Assembly: GCF_024752025.1 (NCBI RefSeq)
Contig: NZ_JANTPU010000002.1
Coordinates: 1 to 64,000, forward strand
Direction of reading: 5' to 3'
Length of the DNA stretch: 64,000 nt
DNA from: Pseudidiomarina sp. CB1
Lineage (GTDB): Bacteria; Pseudomonadota; Gammaproteobacteria; Enterobacterales; Alteromonadaceae
The notes under the pieces are model-generated. The model was not told where the DNA came from. It was given only the letters and a program-made list of their open reading frames with translations, and searched no databases. The stretch's first letter is position 1. Every line of letters starts with the position of its first letter. Of this stretch, positions 53,361 through 60,844 are shown piece by piece. A program made the position numbers and the translations under genes.

Positions 53361-53374
53361 TTGATCATGATCAA
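53361..53374. promoter_or_regulatory. perfect FNR/Dnr box between norB and nrdG
   Basis: TTGATCATGATCAA matches the FNR/Dnr consensus TTGAT-N4-ATCAA at all ten positions and is fully palindromic. Its centre is 65 bases before nrdG, compatible with class II activation of nrdG, and 179 bases from norB. The 244-base gap otherwise holds A+T-rich leader sequence and a GCAATTGC palindrome near norB of unknown role. Confidence 0.8.
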
Positions 53375-53432
53375 CGCAAATCTAGTGTCATCATCTAATC
53401 TGAACCACAATATATAGTGTTTTGGTGACGAA

Positions 53433-53933
53433 ATGATGCGTTTTAGTGCAGTAGACATTGTCTTTCAAGAGGTTCCGGGTGAGGTAGCATTGGCTTATAC
53501 CATCACTGGCTGCCCTGTTGGCTGTAAAGGTTGCCATAGTGCGGATAGCTGGCCGGCAGACCGTGGCGTGGAATTGACCGATGAACATTTTGAGAAACAG
53601 CTGAATCGTTATCAAGGACTTATTACCGCAGTTCTGTTTCTTGGTGGTGAATGGTACCCGGCGCGACTCGAAATGCTGCTGCGTCGGGCCAAATTGTTAG
53701 GCTTGGAAACCTGCCTTTATACCGGCTATGAGCAGGTCTCCGATACTTTGACCCAGCACCTAACTTACTTAAAGACTGGGCCATGGCGCCCTGAGTGCGG
53801 CGGCCTTGACTCGCCCATCACCAACCAACGCTATTACGACTTACGCACCGGGGAAGTGCTGAATGCCTTGTTTTGCCCGGAATTTATCGACATAAAAAGA
53901 AAGGAAGAACAACATGTTGCGCTTACAACCTGA
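53433..53933 (+). CDS. nrdG: anaerobic ribonucleotide reductase activase NrdG
   Basis: A radical SAM protein (166 residues) that installs the glycyl radical in NrdD. The N-terminal cluster motif is CPVGCKGCHSADSWP, preceded by ALAYTITG, and LFLGGEWYPARLEML follows. It precedes nrdD and overlaps it by 20 bases; E. coli has the opposite order. ATG ATG doublet at the start; the second Met may be used. An FNR box lies 65 bases upstream. Confidence 0.93.
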   Translation: MMRFSAVDIVFQEVPGEVALAYTITGCPVGCKGCHSADSWPADRGVELTDEHFEKQLNRYQGLITAVLFLGGEWYPARLEMLLRRAKLLGLETCLYTGYEQVSDTLTQHLTYLKTGPWRPECGGLDSPITNQRYYDLRTGEVLNALFCPEFIDIKRKEEQHVALTT

Positions 53934-55749
53934 GCAAATTGACCACAAAATGCAGTTCATCCACGACTATTTGCAAGCCCAAAATGCCGCCGATGGTTCG
54001 AAGATGGATGCTAATGCCAATGTCACACAAAAGAACATTGCGACCCTTGAAGCTGAATTGATGAAAGATTTCTTTGTGCAAGTGAACCGCAAGCAGGTCA
54101 GCACAAAAATCGCGGAGCTCTTTGGTAATGACTTGGCGCAAGAATACGTTCGGCAAATCGAAGACCATGAGATCTATGTGCATGATGAAACCAGTCTGAA
54201 GCCCTATTGTGTCTCAGTTACCATGTACCCATTCTTACGCGATGGCTTAACTAAACTTGGTGGCGAATCACAAGCGCCGAAGCACCTCGAGAGCTTCTGT
54301 GGTTGCTTCGTCAATTTTGTTTTCGCCGTCAGTTCGCAGTTTGCTGGCGCCGTAGCTACCGTCGAGTTTCTGACCTATTTCGACTATTTTGCGCGCAAAG
54401 ACTATGGTGACGATTACCTCAATACCCATCGCCATCAGATCGAAAACCACCTACAGCACGTGGTGTATGCGTTAAACCAACCAGCGGCAGCCCGCGGTTA
54501 CCAAAGCGTGTTTTGGAATATTTCGGTGTATGACAAATTTTATTTCGAGAGCATGTTTGGCGACTTTGTATTCCCGGACTTTAGTAAACCCGAATGGAGT
54601 TCTGTCAGCGGACTACAAGATTTCTTTATGCAGTGGTTCAACAATGAACGTAAGAAAACCATTCTAACTTTCCCAGTGGTGACTGTAGCAATGCTGACGG
54701 AAGATGGGGCCTGCAAAGACCAGCAGTTTGCCGAAGGGATCGCTGCGGGACTTGCCGACGGCAACTCGTTTTTTGTGTACTTATCCGACAATGCCGACTC
54801 GTTAGCGTCCTGTTGTCGACTACGGAGCGAAATTAGCGACAATACCTTCTCGTATACGCTGGGTGCAGGCGGGGTCGCTACGGGCTCAATCAACGTGATC
54901 ACCATCAATATGAACCGTTTAGTGCAAGATGGCCGCGACTTAGCTACCGAAATCGACAAGATCCAGAAATATCAGGTGGCTTATCGCAAGCTCATGGAGG
55001 AATACAAAGAAGCAGGTTTATTGACCGTCTATGACGCCGGTTTTATTAGTCTGGATAAACAATTTCTGACCATCGGCATTAACGGTATGGTCGAGGCTGC
55101 TGAATCACAGGGCATTGAAGCGAGTAATAACCCAGAATACGCCGCCTTTGTGCAAGAGCGCCTGAAGGTGATCTACGATGCCAACAAAGCGGCGCGTCAA
55201 GCATACGGTTACATGTTCAATACCGAGTTTGTACCCGCAGAAAACCTCGGCGTAAAAAATGCGAAATGGGACCGCGAGGATGGTTATTTTGTCCCACGCG
55301 ATTGCTACAACTCGTATTTTTACGTGGTCGAAGATGAAAATTCGAATGCATTGGATAAGTTTGTGCTGCATGGCTCTGAACTCATTCAGTACCTTGACGG
55401 GGGGTCTGCATTACACCTAAACCTCGACGAAAAACTCAATCAGCCAGGCTATCTAGCGCTACTCAATACGGCCGCACGCACCGGCTGTAATTACTTCTGC
55501 ATCAACGTCAAAATCACCATTTGCAATGATTGCGAGCACATCGATAAGCGCACCCTGCACGCTTGCTCGTCGTGCGGGTCGGCCGATATTGATTATGGTA
55601 CGCGGGTGATTGGCTACTTGAAGCGGGTATCCGCTTTTAGTTCGGGGCGTCAAAAGGAACATAACAAGCGGCATTACCATCGTCAGCATCAAACCCAAGT
55701 TGACCACCCCGTTGGTGCGGCGCAAGAGGCGTGGCGCCAAGCGAGTTAG
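53914..55749 (+). CDS. nrdD: anaerobic ribonucleoside-triphosphate reductase NrdD
   Basis: Class III reductase making deoxynucleotides without oxygen (611 residues; E. coli 712). Active-site cysteines appear in KPYCVSVTMYPFL and SLASCCRLRSEI. A C-terminal zinc site has CNDCEHIDKRTLHACSSC and the glycyl-radical loop RVIGYLKRVSAFSSGRQ with Gly near 567. The N-terminus lacks the roughly 100-residue ATP-cone of E. coli NrdD, so overall activity control by ATP/dATP may be absent (inference). A terminator follows. Confidence 0.95.
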   Translation: MLRLQPEQIDHKMQFIHDYLQAQNAADGSKMDANANVTQKNIATLEAELMKDFFVQVNRKQVSTKIAELFGNDLAQEYVRQIEDHEIYVHDETSLKPYCVSVTMYPFLRDGLTKLGGESQAPKHLESFCGCFVNFVFAVSSQFAGAVATVEFLTYFDYFARKDYGDDYLNTHRHQIENHLQHVVYALNQPAAARGYQSVFWNISVYDKFYFESMFGDFVFPDFSKPEWSSVSGLQDFFMQWFNNERKKTILTFPVVTVAMLTEDGACKDQQFAEGIAAGLADGNSFFVYLSDNADSLASCCRLRSEISDNTFSYTLGAGGVATGSINVITINMNRLVQDGRDLATEIDKIQKYQVAYRKLMEEYKEAGLLTVYDAGFISLDKQFLTIGINGMVEAAESQGIEASNNPEYAAFVQERLKVIYDANKAARQAYGYMFNTEFVPAENLGVKNAKWDREDGYFVPRDCYNSYFYVVEDENSNALDKFVLHGSELIQYLDGGSALHLNLDEKLNQPGYLALLNTAARTGCNYFCINVKITICNDCEHIDKRTLHACSSCGSADIDYGTRVIGYLKRVSAFSSGRQKEHNKRHYHRQHQTQVDHPVGAAQEAWRQAS

Positions 55750-55772
55750 CGCGGCGAAAACTACTCACAAAG

Positions 55773-55794
55773 AGGGAGCTCAGCTCCCTTTTTT
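55773..55794 (+). terminator. intrinsic terminator of nrdGD
   Basis: AGGGAGC, loop TCA, GCTCCCT, then five T. The 7-bp GC-rich stem and T tract begin 24 bases after the nrdD stop. Confidence 0.85.
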
Positions 55795-55863
55795 GTTGTA
55801 TGGGGTGTGGCGCACGAAACAACTACAATAACAGGTCGAAAATCTTTGTAAGAGATACAACCT

Positions 55864-56271
55864 ATGGTTATTGAAAGTTATAGCGACCTGATCGCCGCTG
55901 CCCAGCAGCAACCCGAGCCACAACGCTTGTTGTTTGTTTTGGCTAAAGCAGAGTTGCCACAAGATGCAACGGCAAGCCAGCAAGCGCGGTTTGCGGAGCA
56001 ACAAGGTGGTGCGTTAGAGCCGGTGCTGTGTGTGGATAAGTTGCCGGAAGAAGTGGCCGACTTTGCCGTGTTGGTGGATGAGTCAAACCGCACTGGTATG
56101 AATTGGGATATCGCGTTTATCGCCAGCATGGAAGGCCGCGCAGGGCACCCGCCCAGCAGCGATGAAGCCGAGCAACCGCTAACGCTGATGGTCAATAAAA
56201 TAAAAGCCGGCAGCATTGCCGACTTTGTCACCGTGAACAAGCAAGGCGAACTGCTGCAGCTGTTCGCTTAA
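55864..56271 (+). CDS. conserved small protein annotated as ribonucleotide reductase subunit alpha-like
   Basis: A 135-residue soluble protein. Databases commonly label close relatives ribonucleotide reductase subunit alpha, but nothing in it resembles a reductase. I see an N-terminal helix SYSDLIAAAQQQPEPQRLLFVLAKAELP, LCVDKLPEEVADFAVLVDES and a C-terminal IKAGSIADFV. The function is unknown; the label may stem from proximity to nrd genes. It lies 70 bases after the nrdGD terminator and 4 bases from the convergent hemN end. Confidence 0.82.
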   Translation: MVIESYSDLIAAAQQQPEPQRLLFVLAKAELPQDATASQQARFAEQQGGALEPVLCVDKLPEEVADFAVLVDESNRTGMNWDIAFIASMEGRAGHPPSSDEAEQPLTLMVNKIKAGSIADFVTVNKQGELLQLFA

Positions 56272-56275
56272 TCCC

Positions 56276-57643
56276 TTAAACGACTTTCGAGTAGCGAGGC
56301 ATTCCTGCCTCGCTGTCGAGGTAGGCGTCAAAACACGCACAAATACTGCGCACCCACAAACGTCCCAGTTCAGTTACCTTGAGTTCGGTTGCCGACACCT
56401 CGACCAAGCCATCTTCGATAAACGGCTGTAGTTTGACTTTCGCATTTGCAAAGTAACCCCAAAAGTCGTCAATTTTCCATTGTTCGCTGAATGCTTTGAG
56501 GTCGAGGTTAAAGTGACAGATTACCTGCGAAATCAACGCGGCCCGTAAGCGGTCATCGGCGCTTAAGCTGAAGCCTTTCACCACTGGTAATTCGCCGTTT
56601 TCAATCGCTTTGTAGTAATCCGGTAGGTCCTTCGCGTTTTGCCAGAGTACACCATCGATTTGGCTAATCGACGAAGCGCCCAAGCCTAGAGTGCTGTCTT
56701 GGCCAGCCGTGGTATAGCCTTGAAAGTTACGTTGTAGGCGGCCTTGTTGTTGCGCTTGCGCGAGTTCATCGTCAACTTTAGCAAAGTGATCCATGCCAAT
56801 GAATTGATAGCCCGCGGCACTGAAGCGGGTAATGCCAAGCTGCAACAGCTCAAGCTTTATCGGCGCAGATGGCAATGAGCTGTCAGGGATTTTGCGCTGC
56901 CCAGCGAAACGCTGCGGCAAATGCGCATAGCTAAACAACGACACACGGTCAGGCGCCAATTCAATCACTTGCTCAATCGATGCAGCAAAGCTCTGCGGCT
57001 GCTGATAAGGCAAGCCATAAATCAGATCCAAATTAATAGAGTCAAAGCCAAGCTCACGACTAAGTTGTACCTGATGCTTAATTAAATCGGTATCTTGCAC
57101 GCGGTTAATGGCGATTTGCACCTTTTCATCGAAATCTTGCACACCATAACTCACCCGGTTGAAGCCGAGCTGACGCAAATGCCGCAGTTTGTCGTCACTG
57201 CAACTCCGCGGGTCGCTTTCAATGCTTAACTCGGCATCGTCGGTAATGGTGAAGTACTGATTCAGGAGTTCCCACAGGCGAGTGAGTTGCGTTTCGGTGA
57301 GAAACGTCGGAGTTCCGCCACCCAAATGAATCTGATTGACCACACGCTCACCCAGCAGCGGCTGATACATGGCCATTTCTTTAGCCAGCATATCCAGATA
57401 GCGGTCAGCTTTGTGCTGGTGCCGCGTAATCACTTTGTTGCAGCCGCAGTAATAGCAAAGCTTATGACAGAACGGTAGATGCAAATACAGACTCAGAGCT
57501 TTGGGCGCTGCAGTCAGGGTTTGTGCAACTTCAGCCACAGCAAAGTCGCTGGTGAGCGCTAACGCCGTAGGATACGACGTATAGCGTGGACCATTAATGT
57601 TGTATTTGTCGATCAAAGCTTGATCCCAAGTGACCGCAGGCAT
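56276..57643 (-). CDS. hemN: oxygen-independent coproporphyrinogen-III dehydrogenase HemN
   Basis: A radical SAM enzyme (455 residues; E. coli 457) that makes protoporphyrinogen IX without oxygen. The start GPRYTSYPTALAL is followed by the cluster motif CHKLCYYCGCNK, GGGTPTFL, IESDPRSC, FNRVSYGVQDFD and the HemW-excluding C-terminal domain. ATG 57643 has GGAG 6 bases upstream; a TTG 12 bases earlier is not used. Two FNR-like boxes lie upstream. The haem feeds NarI and NorB. Confidence 0.96.
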   Translation of the reverse strand: MPAVTWDQALIDKYNINGPRYTSYPTALALTSDFAVAEVAQTLTAAPKALSLYLHLPFCHKLCYYCGCNKVITRHQHKADRYLDMLAKEMAMYQPLLGERVVNQIHLGGGTPTFLTETQLTRLWELLNQYFTITDDAELSIESDPRSCSDDKLRHLRQLGFNRVSYGVQDFDEKVQIAINRVQDTDLIKHQVQLSRELGFDSINLDLIYGLPYQQPQSFAASIEQVIELAPDRVSLFSYAHLPQRFAGQRKIPDSSLPSAPIKLELLQLGITRFSAAGYQFIGMDHFAKVDDELAQAQQQGRLQRNFQGYTTAGQDSTLGLGASSISQIDGVLWQNAKDLPDYYKAIENGELPVVKGFSLSADDRLRAALISQVICHFNLDLKAFSEQWKIDDFWGYFANAKVKLQPFIEDGLVEVSATELKVTELGRLWVRSICACFDAYLDSEAGMPRYSKVV

Positions 57644-57684
57644 AACCAACTCCAATAAAGCGGCGAATTTGGGCTCTATTTTAA

Positions 57685-57698
57685 GTGATTCAGATCAA
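57685..57698. promoter_or_regulatory. FNR-like box upstream of hemN
   Basis: GTGATTCAGATCAA matches TTGAT-N4-ATCAA at 9 of 10. Its centre is 48 bases before the hemN ATG. A palindrome ATCAAAAATTTGAT overlaps its right part but has the half sites in the wrong order for FNR. Confidence 0.55.
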
Positions 57699-57727
57699 AA
57701 ATTTGATACTCCTGAAGGGTTACTACT

Positions 57728-57741
57728 TTGATCTAGCTCAA
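57728..57741. promoter_or_regulatory. second FNR-like box upstream of hemN
   Basis: TTGATCTAGCTCAA matches the FNR consensus at 9 of 10 and overlaps the last codons of ubiT. Centre 91 bases before hemN, 43 bases from the other box. Confidence 0.5.
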
Positions 57742-58227
57742 GGATTTCTCCGCCAAAACTTGCAGCTTCTTATAAGCAAACGCCGGCATACGCTCCTTGA
57801 TCTCAATGGTGTCGAGTAAGTTCTTCAGCTGCAAGCCAAGCTCGGTGTCGCCGGTCACGAGTAACTTGCGTCGAAAGAACAGCGTATCGGGGTCGACTTG
57901 TTGGGTTGCCAATTGCAGTAACACTGGCCAGGTGACGCGCATCGTTACATCGAGAGGGACGTCGATAGGGTTGGCGCTAGGACGAACGATGAGTCGGTGG
58001 TGATCGTCGTGCGCGCTACTGCTGACCGCAAATTTTAGGCCAAGGTCAGTGATCTCGATTCCTGCCCAGCGACCCTCAAGGAACGTAAAGGCACCCGCCT
58101 TGCTGTCGCTCGCAAACAGCCGCCGAAAAAGCTGCTCAATGAGCGTGCAAGTAAGCCCCGAAGGCGCAATCGCAACGCCTTTTGCCAGCACCCGAGGTGC
58201 CCATTCTACTACTTTGGTGATAACCAT
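57733..58227 (-). CDS. ubiT: anaerobic ubiquinone biosynthesis accessory factor UbiT
   Basis: An SCP2-domain protein (164 residues) of the oxygen-independent ubiquinone pathway; UbiT binds lipid intermediates. A hydrophobic N-terminal segment (VLAKGVAIAPSGLTCTLIEQL) is followed by LEGRWAGIEITDLGLKFAV and a C-terminal GDTELGLQLKNLLDTI. The gene is divergent from ubiU-ubiV over 121 bases, as in E. coli (yhbT versus yhbUV), which supports the call more than sequence alone. Confidence 0.92.
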   Translation of the reverse strand: MVITKVVEWAPRVLAKGVAIAPSGLTCTLIEQLFRRLFASDSKAGAFTFLEGRWAGIEITDLGLKFAVSSSAHDDHHRLIVRPSANPIDVPLDVTMRVTWPVLLQLATQQVDPDTLFFRRKLLVTGDTELGLQLKNLLDTIEIKERMPAFAYKKLQVLAEKSLS

Positions 58228-58295
58228 TCATTGCCTCGCATTTGCGCCACGTCAACGTCACGAAGCATTATAATTGCCATTATGAATGCATGTTC

Positions 58296-58309
58296 ATGGT
58301 GAAGATCAA
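58296..58309. promoter_or_regulatory. weak FNR-like box between ubiT and ubiU
   Basis: ATGGTGAAGATCAA matches TTGAT-N4-ATCAA at 8 of 10. E. coli ubiUV is FNR-controlled, which makes the site plausible but it is weak. Centre 46 bases before ubiU. Confidence 0.3.
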
Positions 58310-58348
58310 TAAACACCTTACTTGAAGAAAAAAGTGAAGGCTTAAAAC

Positions 58349-59344
58349 ATGGAATTGCTCTGTCCTGCTGGCAGTATGCCTGCGTTAAAAGCTGCATTAG
58401 AGAACGGTGCTGATGCTGTTTATGTAGGGTTTAAAGGTGAAACCAACGCTCGGCATTTTGCTGGGCTGAATCTTGACGCAGCTAGCTTACGCGAAGCGGC
58501 ACGCTTGGTGCATAGCTACGGTAAGAAAATACATGTTGCGATTAACACCTTTGCGCATGTAAAAACTTGGGACCATTGGCGGCAAGCCGTTGATGATGCT
58601 GCGGCCGCCGGCGTCGATGTGTTAATTGTGGCGGATATTGCGGTGCTGGCCTATGCGGCAGAGCGTTACCCAAAAATGGAACTGCACCTAAGTGTACAAG
58701 CCTCGGCGACGAATGCAGCGGCGATTGATTTCTACAAGCAATTCGGTGTGAAACGTGTAGTACTGCCGCGCGTGCTGTCGATGCAGCAAGTACGCTCGCT
58801 GGCGCGCACCACCGATGTTGAACTCGAAGTCTTTGCCTTTGGCAGCCTCTGCATTATGGCGGAGGGGCGCTGCTATTTGAGCTCCTACATGACCGGCGAG
58901 TCGCCCAACACCGCTGGGGCCTGTTCGCCAGCGCAGTATGTACGCTGGGATGAAACCGCCGACGGTGGCCTCGAGTCGCGCCTCAATGGCATCATGATCG
59001 ACCGCTTTGCCGCCGACGAAACCGCCGGCTACCCAACCCTTTGCAAAGGTCGCTTCCAAGTTGGCGATGCGACCTACCATGCCTTGGAAGAGCCCACCAG
59101 TTTAAACACTTTAGACTTGCTCCCCGAACTCTATCGCGAAGGTATTGCTAGTCTCAAAATCGAGGGTCGCCAGCGCAGCCCAGCCTACGTGGCACAAATC
59201 ACAAGGGTGTGGCGTCAAGCCATCGACCGTGTCATGCAGGACCCTGAGCATTTCACTGTGCAAAGTGATTGGAATGCCGTGCTCGCTAATTTATCTGAAG
59301 GCAGTCAAACCACATTGGGTGCCTATCATCGAAAATGGAAGTAA
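58349..59344 (+). CDS. ubiU: anaerobic ubiquinone hydroxylation protein UbiU
   Basis: A U32-family 4Fe-4S protein (331 residues) that with UbiV performs the O2-independent hydroxylations of ubiquinone synthesis. MELLCPAGSMPALKAALENG starts the barrel. The four cluster cysteines are in GSLCIMAEGRCYLSSY, TAGACSPAQYV and YPTLCKGRF. The gene is followed 2 bases later by ubiV. The supposed peptidase label of the family is not supported. Confidence 0.95.
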   Translation: MELLCPAGSMPALKAALENGADAVYVGFKGETNARHFAGLNLDAASLREAARLVHSYGKKIHVAINTFAHVKTWDHWRQAVDDAAAAGVDVLIVADIAVLAYAAERYPKMELHLSVQASATNAAAIDFYKQFGVKRVVLPRVLSMQQVRSLARTTDVELEVFAFGSLCIMAEGRCYLSSYMTGESPNTAGACSPAQYVRWDETADGGLESRLNGIMIDRFAADETAGYPTLCKGRFQVGDATYHALEEPTSLNTLDLLPELYREGIASLKIEGRQRSPAYVAQITRVWRQAIDRVMQDPEHFTVQSDWNAVLANLSEGSQTTLGAYHRKWK

Positions 59345-59346
59345 CC

Positions 59347-60258
59347 ATGAAATTCTCGTTTGGACCTATTTTATACTTTTGGCCAAAGGCGCAAGTTGAG
59401 CGCTTTTACGAGCAAGTTGCGAGTTCAGATGTGGATTGTGTCTATCTGGGCGAAACGGTGTGTAGCAAGCGCCGCGAACTTAAGTTCGAAGACTATTTTC
59501 GCATCGCGCAAATGCTCCGTGAAGCCGGTAAGCAAGTGTGCCTGTCGACCATGACGCTCTTGGAAGCACCATCAGAGCTGCGCGAATTACGCAAATACTG
59601 TGACAACGGCGAATTCATGGTCGAAGCCAACGATGTCGGTGCTATTAGCTTGCTGCATGAGAACAAATTGCCGTTTGTCGGCGGTTCTGCACTGCAGATC
59701 TATAATCAACATAGTCTGCGTAAACTTGTCGGCATGGGCATGAAGCGTTGGGTCATTCCCGTAGAATTATCTCGTGACTGGCTTAAGGAGCTGTTGGCCG
59801 AACCGTTAATTGAAAGTGTCCGTGACTGCTTTGAAACCGAGCTGTTCGCTTTCGGTCATTTGCCTTTAGCGTGGTCAGGGCGCTGCTTTACCGCACGTTC
59901 AGAAAACCGCGCGAAAGATCAGTGCGAGCTTTGTTGCATCAAGTACCCAGAGGGTCGCAAAGTCACGAGTCAAGACGGCACCGATGTGTTTGTGCTCAAT
60001 GGTATACAGACGCAATCAGGCACCCGCTATAATTTGATCAACCAGCTTAAGGGCATGCACGGCTTAGTGGATATGGTACGCTTGAGTCCTGAAGCGCATG
60101 ACACAATGAGCTGGCTACGGCGCTTTAAGATGAATCAAGATGGCCTGCAGCCGTACCCGTTAGCTAAAAACGAAAGTAATGGCTATTGGCTGAAATTGGC
60201 TGGCCTCGTGCAAGCGGATGAAAGTACGCAAACCAAGGTGGAGAAGTATGAAAGTTGA
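59347..60258 (+). CDS. ubiV: anaerobic ubiquinone hydroxylation protein UbiV
   Basis: The UbiU partner (303 residues; E. coli 292), also a 4Fe-4S U32 protein. Cluster cysteines appear in LGETVCSKRREL, WSGRCFTARSENRAKDQCEL and CCIKYPEG. ATG 59347 is chosen because it lies just after the ubiU stop and starts MKFSFGPILYFWP as in the family. Its end overlaps mogA by 11 bases, an unusual coupling of quinone synthesis with Moco synthesis. Confidence 0.94.
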   Translation: MKFSFGPILYFWPKAQVERFYEQVASSDVDCVYLGETVCSKRRELKFEDYFRIAQMLREAGKQVCLSTMTLLEAPSELRELRKYCDNGEFMVEANDVGAISLLHENKLPFVGGSALQIYNQHSLRKLVGMGMKRWVIPVELSRDWLKELLAEPLIESVRDCFETELFAFGHLPLAWSGRCFTARSENRAKDQCELCCIKYPEGRKVTSQDGTDVFVLNGIQTQSGTRYNLINQLKGMHGLVDMVRLSPEAHDTMSWLRRFKMNQDGLQPYPLAKNESNGYWLKLAGLVQADESTQTKVEKYES

Positions 60259-60787
60259 ACAACCGGCGCGGATTGGTGTAGTGACCGTAAGCGACCGTGC
60301 CAGCGCGGGCGTTTATGACGATATTTCAGGAAAAGCGATTGAAGCGACCTTGGACGACTACCTGACCTCGCCATGGCAAGCCTTTTATCGGCTTATTCCA
60401 GACGAAAAGGAGGTCATTGAGGCAACCTTACGTGAGCTAGTGGACGATGAAAACTGCTGTTTAGTTGTCACCACCGGCGGTACAGGGCCAGCCGAACGCG
60501 ATGTCACCCCAGAGGCAACGGAAGCGGTGTGTGATCGCATGATGCCAGGCTTTGGAGAATTGATGCGTGCGGAGTCGCTGAAATACGTACCTACCGCAAT
60601 TTTGTCGCGACAAACTGCGGGTCTGCGTGGCTCCAGCCTTATCGTTAACTTGCCAGGCAAGCCAAAAGCCATTCGTCAGTGCCTCGATGCCGTGTTCCCC
60701 GCAATCCCTTATTGCATCGATCTAATGAATGGCCCCTATCTTGAATGCGACGAAAGCGTCATCCAACCTTTCCGGCCGAAAAAATAA
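60248..60787 (+). CDS. mogA: molybdopterin adenylyltransferase MogA
   Basis: MogA adenylylates molybdopterin before MoeA inserts molybdenum. The 179-residue protein has IGVVTVSDRASAGVYDDISG, VVTTGGTGPAERDVTPEAT, RQTAGLRGSSLIVNLPGKPK and PYCIDLM. ATG 60248 is inside ubiV (11-base overlap); a longer reading is rejected. A MoaB paralogue sits in the moa operon 31 kb away. A strong bidirectional terminator follows. Confidence 0.96.
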   Translation: MKVEQPARIGVVTVSDRASAGVYDDISGKAIEATLDDYLTSPWQAFYRLIPDEKEVIEATLRELVDDENCCLVVTTGGTGPAERDVTPEATEAVCDRMMPGFGELMRAESLKYVPTAILSRQTAGLRGSSLIVNLPGKPKAIRQCLDAVFPAIPYCIDLMNGPYLECDESVIQPFRPKK

Positions 60788-60801
60788 ATCTAAACAAACA
60801 A

Positions 60802-60826
60802 AAAGGGCGCATTGATTGCGCCCTTT
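60802..60826. terminator. bidirectional terminator between mogA and narK
   Basis: AAAGGGCGCA, loop TTGAT and TGCGCCCTTT form a perfect 10-bp stem with A and T flanks on both sides, serving the rightward ubiU-ubiV-mogA unit and the leftward narK. Confidence 0.85.
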
Positions 60827-60844
60827 GTTGTATCTGACATTCTC

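Noticed and set aside
53192-53615. Small frames between norB and nrdG on the minus strand
   Set aside because: No ribosome site or recognisable features; they cover the divergent promoter region and the start of nrdG.
57694-57707. ATCAAAAATTTGAT palindrome near hemN as an FNR box
   Set aside because: The half sites are in the inverted order (ATCAA-N4-TTGAT), so it is not an FNR site; only the overlapping GTGATTCAGATCAA is kept.
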